64,000 bases of DNA. It comes from CBDHHC01 sp965263345. GTDB lineage: Bacteria > Pseudomonadota > Alphaproteobacteria > Rhizobiales > CBDHHC01. Of this stretch, positions 8,822 to 16,140 are shown one piece after another. The notes under the pieces are model-generated. The model had not been told where the DNA came from and ran no database searches. It saw only the letters and a program-made list of their open reading frames with translations. Every line of letters begins with the position of its first letter. Position 1 is the first letter of the stretch. The stretch is taken from contig CBDHHC010000004.1 in NCBI GenBank assembly GCA_965263345.1, forward strand, positions 372,001 to 436,000. The letters are read 5' to 3'. Made by a program: the position numbers and the translations under genes.

Positions 8822-9493
8822 ATGAAATCCTTGGTTCCTGATTATATTCAAAGTTACATAAATTCAGTTACTGACAAGCAAAATGATATACAGAAATTGC
8901 TTCAAAAAGAAACTGAAGAACTTATCGGCTTTCCAATGCAGACACCTCATGACCAGGCCGTATTTCTCAGCTTCATGATCAAACTTATCAATGCTAAAAA
9001 TGTTATAGAAGTTGGTGTTTTTACAGGTTACAGCGCATTATCTATGGCTGTTGCTTTGCCTTCTGATGGTCGACTTATAGCTTGTGATAATAATATTCCT
9101 TGGACACAGATGGCTCAAAAATACTGGGAGAAGGCCGATGTTCGGCATAAAATTGATTTACGCATTGGCCAAGCCGTAGATACATTAAATTCAATAATTT
9201 CTGATGGCCAAATTAACGCATTTGATATGGCGTATATCGATGCAGATAAGAATAATTATGAGAATTATTATGAAGCTTGCCTGCAACTCATACGACCAGG
9301 GGGATTATTATGCATAGATAATATGCTATGGGGTGGGAGAGTCGCAAAGGAAGATCCTGTAGAAAATATTGCACAGGCTGATGCTTATACCCAATCCCTA
9401 CGAGACCTTGCTCGCTTTATTTATAATGATAAACGCGTTGATGCTAGTCTTGTTCCTATCGGAGATGGCTTACTGCTCGTAAGGAAAATTTAA
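8822..9493 (+). CDS. SAM-dependent O-methyltransferase, caffeoyl-CoA/catechol type
   Basis: This 223-residue class I methyltransferase has the SAM-binding motif VIEVGVFTGYSALSMA, the acidic AYIDADKNNY strand and the CIDNMLWGGRV metal/substrate loop characteristic of the family of small cation-dependent O-methyltransferases (PF01596). Bacterial members methylate catechol-like or diverse hydroxyl groups; the substrate cannot be predicted. It is monocistronic, with a hairpin right after the stop codon. The location next to polysaccharide genes may be coincidental. Confidence 0.92.
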   Translation: MKSLVPDYIQSYINSVTDKQNDIQKLLQKETEELIGFPMQTPHDQAVFLSFMIKLINAKNVIEVGVFTGYSALSMAVALPSDGRLIACDNNIPWTQMAQKYWEKADVRHKIDLRIGQAVDTLNSIISDGQINAFDMAYIDADKNNYENYYEACLQLIRPGGLLCIDNMLWGGRVAKEDPVENIAQADAYTQSLRDLARFIYNDKRVDASLVPIGDGLLLVRKI

Positions 9494-9494
9494 T

Positions 9495-9515
9495 GAAGGT
9501 GTTTTTTGCACCTTC
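9495..9515. terminator. Stem-loop between convergent genes
   Basis: GAAGGTG (9495-9501) and CACCTTC (9509-9515) form a perfect 7-bp stem with a TTTTTTG loop, one base after the methyltransferase stop and touching the stop codon of the convergent small ORF. No long T-tract follows, so strength is uncertain. Confidence 0.5.
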
Positions 9516-9721
9516 TAAGATATTGCGTCTATATTCTCGTCTTTTAAACCGTGGGTCGAAAATCCGATAATCCATAAAAAAGTTACAGGGAGAATAAATA
9601 GAATAGCTGTATTTATATTTATATCCATAACAATGCAGCCTAGAATAACTAATAAGCATATATTGCTAATGAACATTGCAATATTGCTTGAGTTATCGTA
9701 AATATCATCATTTTCTTTCAT
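9515..9721 (-). CDS. Small two-segment membrane protein, unknown function
   Basis: This 68-residue frame encodes an acidic, polar N-terminus (about residues 1-12) and two hydrophobic segments, about 13-33 and 38-56. It is judged real because AAGGAG lies seven bases upstream of its ATG and it fills the space between the methyltransferase terminator and a long non-coding gap. No family is recognised. An overlapping 67-residue frame on the same strand (9456-9659) has no such support. Confidence 0.55.
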   Translation of the reverse strand: MKENDDIYDNSSNIAMFISNICLLVILGCIVMDININTAILFILPVTFLWIIGFSTHGLKDENIDAIS

Positions 9722-10322
9722 GTTTTACTCCTTTTACTATTACCATATTTATTATTAAAACATTCAATATTAATAAATTGTTACTGTGCTTTGCTCTACA
9801 CAAAGTTTAAAGCTTTATATATATAAAACAGTGAGGTGCTAAAAGAATAATTGAGGGTGAATTAGGTCTGATTTTATAAAGAAAAAATGCAGTATCGTGG
9901 AGCGTTTTAACTAATTTTACTTCAACTTACCAGGCTTATTTTTATGCCTGTGTGTTTTTTGTTATACTATTTCGTTCCATCTCCTTTTATGGGTCTCTCT
10001 CATTCGACTATGGTTTATTCTATCAAGCATACTATGTCATCATACAGCGTAATGCTTTTTTGCAAAATTTATAAGAAAACTGATTTTTTTTTCAGATCGC
10101 AGAAGAAAATGACTCATCTGAAATTCTAGGCAAAGCTCTATTTTACCGTAACCATTCAGGGAGATGATGTAAAACCTAGGATAAAGATAAATAAAATACT
10201 CATTTCTTAAGTTATCAAATCAATTTGATACCATTAATTTAAATTCGGGTTTATACTGATTCAGTATTCTTAATCAATAGTTTGAGGCAAGTATTATACA
10301 TAATAAAAACGGGGTTCTTTTT
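9722..10322. other. Long AT-rich intergenic region
   Basis: This 600-base gap between divergent genes holds no convincing gene; a 61-codon frame at 9944-10129 lacks a ribosome binding site and family features. A small hairpin CAGGC...GCCTG at about 9930-9950 is followed by a short T-run. The region presumably contains the promoters of the small membrane protein (minus) and of the TPR gene (plus). I see no operator or riboswitch. Confidence 0.4.
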
Positions 10323-12155
10323 ATGATTTTCAGATTAGGCATCCTCATTGTCTTTTTTCTTGCGCATATGAATATATCTGCATTTGCGAAAACCAAACCA
10401 GACTCACCTATATATTATTTTCCATTTATGCACGCTATTCCTGGTGGAAAAGGATATGAAGGTCTCGGTGGTGATCGTATATTTTTTAGTTATATCCATG
10501 TGGCTCTTGAAATTCTCAAAGCTCCGCAAAAATATGAAATCTATTCTGAAGGCTTTAGTATCGATCTTTACCGTGGTGGTCGATATTATATTGGGCCTAA
10601 AATTACTCGAAAAATTAGATCACGATTTCCAAACGGGTTTCCGCAACATGTTCGTGAATGGACGCAGCCTCAAAAAGACGTCTTTGTCGAATATGGTCCT
10701 GTAACTGTTTTATACGCCCTTAATAAAATTAAAAGGATCAGAGCTGCTGATCGGGAAAAATCTCTTGCCCGGGCGAAGCGTCTTTTATCAAAATGCGAGA
10801 CGACCAGATATTTTAAGGCCTGGACGACAACTCTTTTTCGAAAAATCTACAAAAATTGGGATGAGTTTTACACTCAACTTCGAAAAGATCGTGGCCAAGG
10901 TGTATCTAAATCCTGTAAAAGTATTTATCAAACACGAGAAAAATATGCCGTTAAACGTTTAAAAAAACATCGCACAATTATTCGTAAGCCTTTGCTGATT
11001 ATCTATGGAGCCTCACATGATTTTGGAAAATATTTTGGTGATAAGCTTCATTATCTAGGCAATCCTATTTTAAGCCATGCAGCTGCGTGTTATCATCATA
11101 GAAACAGTTTCAGAATAAGTTATGATTTTAAAATCTGTTCTAAACTTTTTCTATCCTGGCTAGAAACTCTTGGTCATAAGAGCTATTTTTCTGGTTCACT
11201 CCCAAAGTCTTTTGCTCCAAATACTGTGGCTTATGCGCGCCGTCTTGCGCCTGATAATAGCCGGGGCTCGTCTCAAGCTGAACACGAAAAACTTTTTAGA
11301 GCCTGTTCGAATGAGACCCTTAAAGCAAAATCACGCATTACGGCCTGCAATCGGTTTATCCATATTCTTTCTACCAAAACATCTTACGATAAAGCTGACC
11401 TTTATTACTTCCGAGCACAGGCCTTTTTTGATAATTTACAATATCAGCAGGCCATTGAAGATCTTAAGACATACATAGGATCTTACCCAAACTCAAATAA
11501 GGCCTATAATCTTCTTGGTTGGGCTTATTTTAAAAAGAAAGATTATGTCTCTGCTCTTTCTCATCTTAATAAAGCCATTGAAATTAGTCCAAACCATACG
11601 AATAGTTATAATCGTCGTGGTCTTACGCATATGGCTGTTCGTAATTACACAGAGGCGATTAAAAACTTTAAAAAAGCTATTCGCCTCGATCCGCAATATA
11701 TTCATGCCTATAATAATATTGGCTGGGCTTATTTCAGCCATAAGAAATATAAATCTGCGATACGTTATTATAAAGATGCGTTGAAGCTTAACCCTCAGTT
11801 TCAGAAGGTTCTTAATAATCTTGGTCTGACTTATATTAAAACCAAAGATTATCGCTTGGCCTTTAAATATCTTAAAAAAGCTATCGATGTTAACCCGAAT
11901 GATGCGCAGGCTTATAATAATCTTGCCTGGGCCTATTTTAAAGCTGGACGTCCAAAGTCTGGTTTAAAATATGTTCAAGACTCTATAAAACTTCTTCCTA
12001 AAAATCCCCTTGCTTATGATACGAGGGCGCATATTTATGAGGCTTTGGGGGACTATAAAAAAGCCCTTTCTGATTATAAAAAAGCGTTAGAACTTAATCC
12101 TCGGTTAAATGTTAGTCTGGCTGGGTTAGAGCGGTTAAAGAAGAAAGTTAATTGA
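10323..12155 (+). CDS. Secreted TPR-repeat protein with unrecognised N-terminal domain
   Basis: This 610-residue protein has a clear Sec signal peptide (residues 1-23, cleavage after AFA). A domain of about 330 residues that I do not recognise follows, rich in Tyr, Lys and Arg and including LLIIYGASHDF near residue 233 and several Cys. Seven consecutive 34-residue TPR units then occupy about residues 358-595, each with the AYNNLGWAYF...A...A.KL.P pattern. TPRs mediate protein-protein contacts, so a periplasmic or outer-membrane scaffold is likely. It is flanked by long non-coding gaps and is probably monocistronic. The G-A-x-H-like motif in the N-terminal domain is only faintly reminiscent of TraB/ChaN-like enzymes, which is inference. 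Confidence 0.8.
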   Translation: MIFRLGILIVFFLAHMNISAFAKTKPDSPIYYFPFMHAIPGGKGYEGLGGDRIFFSYIHVALEILKAPQKYEIYSEGFSIDLYRGGRYYIGPKITRKIRSRFPNGFPQHVREWTQPQKDVFVEYGPVTVLYALNKIKRIRAADREKSLARAKRLLSKCETTRYFKAWTTTLFRKIYKNWDEFYTQLRKDRGQGVSKSCKSIYQTREKYAVKRLKKHRTIIRKPLLIIYGASHDFGKYFGDKLHYLGNPILSHAAACYHHRNSFRISYDFKICSKLFLSWLETLGHKSYFSGSLPKSFAPNTVAYARRLAPDNSRGSSQAEHEKLFRACSNETLKAKSRITACNRFIHILSTKTSYDKADLYYFRAQAFFDNLQYQQAIEDLKTYIGSYPNSNKAYNLLGWAYFKKKDYVSALSHLNKAIEISPNHTNSYNRRGLTHMAVRNYTEAIKNFKKAIRLDPQYIHAYNNIGWAYFSHKKYKSAIRYYKDALKLNPQFQKVLNNLGLTYIKTKDYRLAFKYLKKAIDVNPNDAQAYNNLAWAYFKAGRPKSGLKYVQDSIKLLPKNPLAYDTRAHIYEALGDYKKALSDYKKALELNPRLNVSLAGLERLKKKVN

Positions 12156-12644
12156 GTTCACGTTTGTTTTTTTTTGCATTCAAGCGGCATATCGCCTTTT
12201 TCGAGCAAAGCTCGGCTCGCAGTCGCACTTGCTAATGAAGATTATGGGGAACTCATAATCTTCATTGGGATAATTTTTTCCTATTCTTATTTGAAGGCTT
12301 AACAATTTTCACTATAGCCTAAACCCGTTTTCGTTTTGATGATATCTAATATAATGCAGGTTGAGAGTATGAGGATAACTTTTTTTGTGTTTTTTATTTC
12401 AATAGATTCAATGAGTTAATATTTTTTATGGTTAGGATTGAGTTAAGATGGGGACCTCTCTATGTGAGTGACTATGTATAGTTAGATCAACATTGCAAAG
12501 ACCATCAGACGTTTGGTTACAAAACAAATGCAGATAGAAAATTAGTGAATTTGTGGTAACTGACAAGATGAACGGTTCCGGGCATGCTGAAAGCATGGCC
12601 CAGCTGGGGAAAGCACTGCCAGAGTATTTAAGCTCTGATCCCTA
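12156..12644. other. Intergenic region with GC-richer hairpins
   Basis: This 489-base gap between convergent genes holds no gene. It includes a GC-richer block (12180-12232) with a CGAGCaaaGCTCG hairpin, a strong 13-bp terminator-like hairpin (annotated separately) and a CATGCT/AGCATG hairpin at 12583-12597. The 12540-12640 part is less AT-rich than its surroundings but shows no reading frame. A small RNA or the remnant of an intergenic repeat is possible but unsupported. Confidence 0.4.
12234..12266 (+). terminator. Perfect 13-bp stem-loop, likely terminator of the TPR gene
   Basis: AATGAAGATTATG (12234-12246) and CATAATCTTCATT (12254-12266) are perfectly complementary with a 7-base loop, followed within seven bases by a run of six T. 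This is the best candidate for rho-independent termination of the TPR gene, 80 bases after its stop codon. Confidence 0.65.
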
Positions 12645-13136
12645 TCATAAACATTCTATCCAGAATGTTTTATAGGTATCGGCCCCATTATCTGAAAGCA
12701 TGATAATGGATATTGCATATTTTCCTGCTTTTTCTGGTGTTGTCACATAGACCCAACATGGAACAGGTTCTTGACCATAAATCAGATGTATTCCCTTCAG
12801 ACGCATGGTTTTCGTTCCTCCGCTCCCAGTTTTCAGTTCATCATAAACATATTGTTCTTCTGTTCCTGATGTTACTTTGGTTAACTCGAAACTAGGATCC
12901 AGATCAAAATGAACAGCTATCGACATCGCAGCCGGCTTTGCATACCAGTGGCCTTCGTTAAAAAGTTCAAAGTTAATTTTTGTTGTTTCACCGCACTTAA
13001 ATTGTTCTTTTGTTTTGATACGTGCGTTAATTTTTGGTTTTGCTGTGTGACGCAAAGCAATCAATGACAAATATAGTGCACAAAAAGCGGTGATTGCTGA
13101 GAATATTAAATTTAAAATTGATATCTGGTTTTCCAT
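12645..13136 (-). CDS. Hypothetical membrane-anchored protein
   Basis: This 163-residue protein has one N-terminal hydrophobic segment (about residues 6-28). A basic stretch (RHTAKPKINARIKTKEQF) follows, then a probable beta-sandwich domain with alternating hydrophobic strands, ending in YAISIIMLSDNGADTYKTFWIECL. The layout suggests a single-pass protein with a small soluble domain, perhaps Ig-like. No family is recognised. It sits alone between two non-coding gaps and is convergent with the TPR gene. Confidence 0.6.
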   Translation of the reverse strand: MENQISILNLIFSAITAFCALYLSLIALRHTAKPKINARIKTKEQFKCGETTKINFELFNEGHWYAKPAAMSIAVHFDLDPSFELTKVTSGTEEQYVYDELKTGSGGTKTMRLKGIHLIYGQEPVPCWVYVTTPEKAGKYAISIIMLSDNGADTYKTFWIECL

Positions 13137-13332
13137 GCCTGATGTCCCCCGGTTTTTATTTATTCAAGATAATAGAGGTTTTGGGCTGATTTAAGGTTTC
13201 AGGGGACCTTAATAGAAGGTGTGTTATGATAGGTTTTGCTGTTCGCACCTATGTTTGTTGATATTTTTTTTCATGAACTTTAAGGTCGCGACTGCAAGTC
13301 ACGACCTTAAATGGATTTCGCATATCCACCCC

Positions 13333-14475
13333 TCAAACGCTCTCTGCCATGCGCTTGATGTCGTCTTTGATTGGGTCCCAGTTGAATTCGGCGCGGACGA
13401 GGCCGTGATCGCTGGCGCCTGTTGCTTGGATGATTCGTTTTTTGGCTGTGCGGCCTTCGTCGGCGATGTTTAAGTGATCGTTGATCATTTCCATTTCTTC
13501 GAAAGACCAGTGGCGTTTTTTGGAATGATCGTAGAATTCCTCTGATACCAAAATATGATCTAAGGTATCGAGTTTGTTTTTGTAAATATGAGTGTAATAG
13601 ACATGACGCTGAGAGCGGTATTGCTGAAGACTTTCAACGGAATAGAGGCCTTTATCAGATTTACCACCCGCCCTGCTTGCTGCAAAGAGACGGTAAGTTG
13701 GTTGACCTGAGATAAGTTCGGTTGTAACGCTTGCCGTGGCGTCGTTCAGATCTCCTAAGACCACTGTGGGGGAGAACTCTTTGTCATCGGTTTCTTTCAT
13801 ATCCGCATCAAGCATCGCCCGTAAAGCCCCTGCTTCCATAACCCTTCGGATGTGAGAAACGGCGGAAAGTGTTATCCCGCTATGATTTTCTAATACAGGG
13901 TTATCACGGGAGCCTCTTAATCTTGCCGGGCCTTTTGATTTTAAATGGGCGACATAGACTTTGATTGGGGGCGGAGTTGGGCCATTTGCTTCAATCTGAA
14001 TATCAACAGCAAGAACAGGGCGAGAGAAGTTGTTGATGGTGACAGAAATTTCTTCCTGGGCGCCATCCATTTCTTTTAAATCATTAAAGACAAAAGTCTC
14101 GGGGAAATTTTCTTTCCACAGGCTATCATCAATAGATGCGTTTTTCACCCAGCCTTTACGGACGGCCATTGCAACTTGTGGGCGGCCTATGCCTGGGGCA
14201 TCTCTGGCGATCAAATCATATTCACTGGAAAGCTCAGCTTTATTAAAAGCGTCTTGTAAGGCTTTTGCGCTCCAGAGTTCCTGAAAGCCAATCACGTCAG
14301 CGTCCAATGCGATGATTTTATCTGCTGTCCATTGGAGCTTTTGTTCGTAAATTTCACGGCCTTCCGCACTGTCTTCAAAGGCAGGCTTTTTCGAGCTGTA
14401 GGTATGTTTTCCTGGTTCTTGGAGGTTTAGAAGGTTGAAAGTAGCGAAACTGATATCTCTTTTGTTGGCACCCAT
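13333..14475 (-). CDS. Endonuclease/exonuclease/phosphatase (EEP) family protein
   Basis: The start is placed at the ATG at 14475 (protein MGANKRDISFATFNLLNL), preceded by AGAGAG; the frame extends to 14550 but those codons look non-coding. The 380-residue product has the order of EEP motifs: ATFNLLNL, the metal-binding Glu in GFQEL, YVAHLKSK, VVLGDLNDA and the C-terminal catalytic ASDHGLVRAEF. EEP enzymes hydrolyse phosphodiester bonds in DNA, nucleotides, phosphoinositides or sphingomyelin; which applies here is unknown. No signal peptide is seen. The gene is visibly GC-richer than its flanks, which suggests separate ancestry, but I have not quantified this. Confidence 0.85.
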   Translation of the reverse strand: MGANKRDISFATFNLLNLQEPGKHTYSSKKPAFEDSAEGREIYEQKLQWTADKIIALDADVIGFQELWSAKALQDAFNKAELSSEYDLIARDAPGIGRPQVAMAVRKGWVKNASIDDSLWKENFPETFVFNDLKEMDGAQEEISVTINNFSRPVLAVDIQIEANGPTPPPIKVYVAHLKSKGPARLRGSRDNPVLENHSGITLSAVSHIRRVMEAGALRAMLDADMKETDDKEFSPTVVLGDLNDATASVTTELISGQPTYRLFAASRAGGKSDKGLYSVESLQQYRSQRHVYYTHIYKNKLDTLDHILVSEEFYDHSKKRHWSFEEMEMINDHLNIADEGRTAKKRIIQATGASDHGLVRAEFNWDPIKDDIKRMAESV

Positions 14476-14736
14476 AGTATCTCTCTTTAAGAATGAATTA
14501 AAAAATGAAAACATGAGAGATAAAATACAGGTAATTTTAGGGAGCAACAATCATCTGTTTAAAGCTATTGACAGTTTTTTATTTGGTTTGAGAAATTTTC
14601 TATTCACCTTCAAGAGGGCTTATATCTGCGCTATAATACTCTCTGATCACCAAAATATCTATTGAGGTTCTTTCAAAATACCTTAAGGCTTCTTTAGATG
14701 AAGGGGAGAGGGGTTTAGATTTAGGATATATGAAAA

Positions 14737-16101
14737 TTACTCATTCCCACCTTCATGCAAACTCCCCCATAAATCATACTCATCTGTAAACTCTACACGA
14801 ACTTTCACAATATCTCCTGGAGCCAGAGATGTTTCTCCATTTAAAAAGACATTGCCATCGATTTCAGGTGCATCCCAGATGGAGCGTCCAATGGCTCCCT
14901 CTTCGTCAACCTCATCAATAATCGTATCAATAATTTTATCTTTTCGAGTTGCTAAAATTTCACGACTGATTTCTTGTTGTGCTTGCATAAAGCGCTCAAA
15001 ACGCTCCTGTTTCACCTCTTCATCAACATGGCCGTCTAGATCATTTGACAAAGCGCCTTCAACATTTTCATATTTGAAGCATCCGGCACGGTTGATTTTC
15101 GCTTCTTTCATCCAGTCTAAAAGCATTTGAAAGTCTTCTTCGGTTTCACCCGGGAACCCGACAATGAAGGTTGAACGTACACCGAGATCTGGGCAAATTT
15201 CCCGCCATTTTTTAATTCGCTCAAGAGTTTTTTCCTGATGAGCTGGACGACGCATCGCTTTTAGTACAGTTGGGCTTGCGTGCTGGAAGGGAATATCAAG
15301 ATATGGCAATATATAGCCCTCTGCCATCAGCGGAATGATGTCATCTACATGAGGATAAGGGTAGACATAATGCAAACGAACCCATGCTCCCAAGCTGCCC
15401 AATGCTTTGCTTAGATCATAAAATCTTGCTGCAATGTTTTGTTGTTTCCAGGTGCTTTCTTGATATTTCAGGTCTGTACCGTAAGCACTTGTATCCTGAC
15501 TTATTACAAGTAATTCTTTTACACCAGCCATTACTAATTTTTCAGCTTCTGCCATCACATGGTTTGCTGGACGGCTGTTTAGCTTTCCACGCATAGATGG
15601 GATAATGCAGAACGAACAAGAATGGTTGCAACCTTCTGAAATTTTAACATAGGCATAATGGCGAGGTGTAAGTTTTATACCTTCTGGTGGCACAAGGTCT
15701 GTGTATGGGTTGTGCTTTGGTGGTGCAACTTTATGTATTTCATTTACCACTGTTTCATATTGTTGTGGCCCTGTTACTGCTAAAACATCAGGGTAGTTGT
15801 CTCTGATTTTATCTTCTTCTACGCCTAAGCAGCCTGTAACAATGACCTTACCATTTTCCGCCATTGCTTCGCCAATAGCCTCTAAGGATTCTTGCTTGGC
15901 CGTATCAAGGAAACCGCAAGTGTTGACCAAAACAACATTAGCTTCACTATATTCGTTTGAAATCTCATAGCCTTCAGACCTTAATTTCGTAATGATGCGC
16001 TCTGAGTCAACAAGAGCTTTAGGGCATCCTAAGCTTACGATACCTACTTTTGGACTATTCTGCTCTGAATCATTGGACGTGTGAGACGGCGTATCGGGCA
16101 T
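14737..16101 (-). CDS. rimO: Ribosomal protein uS12 methylthiotransferase RimO
   Basis: This 454-residue radical-SAM enzyme adds a methylthio group to the conserved aspartate of ribosomal protein S12. The N-terminal UPF0004 domain begins VGIVSLGCPKALVDSE with cysteines in CPK, NTCGFL and TGCLG for one Fe-S cluster. The radical-SAM motif CNHSCSFC (C-x3-C-x2-C) binds the second, and a TRAM domain closes the protein (EFTDEYDLWG). The GCPKALVDSE and SEGCNHSC variants separate RimO from MiaB. It lies 39 bases downstream of the AsmA-like gene on the same strand and may be cotranscribed with it. Confidence 0.97.
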   Translation of the reverse strand: MPDTPSHTSNDSEQNSPKVGIVSLGCPKALVDSERIITKLRSEGYEISNEYSEANVVLVNTCGFLDTAKQESLEAIGEAMAENGKVIVTGCLGVEEDKIRDNYPDVLAVTGPQQYETVVNEIHKVAPPKHNPYTDLVPPEGIKLTPRHYAYVKISEGCNHSCSFCIIPSMRGKLNSRPANHVMAEAEKLVMAGVKELLVISQDTSAYGTDLKYQESTWKQQNIAARFYDLSKALGSLGAWVRLHYVYPYPHVDDIIPLMAEGYILPYLDIPFQHASPTVLKAMRRPAHQEKTLERIKKWREICPDLGVRSTFIVGFPGETEEDFQMLLDWMKEAKINRAGCFKYENVEGALSNDLDGHVDEEVKQERFERFMQAQQEISREILATRKDKIIDTIIDEVDEEGAIGRSIWDAPEIDGNVFLNGETSLAPGDIVKVRVEFTDEYDLWGSLHEGGNE

Positions 16102-16140
16102 AGTTTTGTGCTTTCAACCAATATGTTTGGTAAAGGGATC

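Noticed and set aside
9944..10129. 61-codon plus-strand frame in the long intergenic gap
   Set aside because: It has no ribosome binding site, no recognisable domain and low-complexity composition expected of AT-rich noncoding DNA.
12713..13473. Plus-strand small frames at 12713-12895 and 13219-13473
   Set aside because: They are antisense shadows of the hypothetical membrane-anchored protein and the EEP gene, without ribosome binding sites or families.
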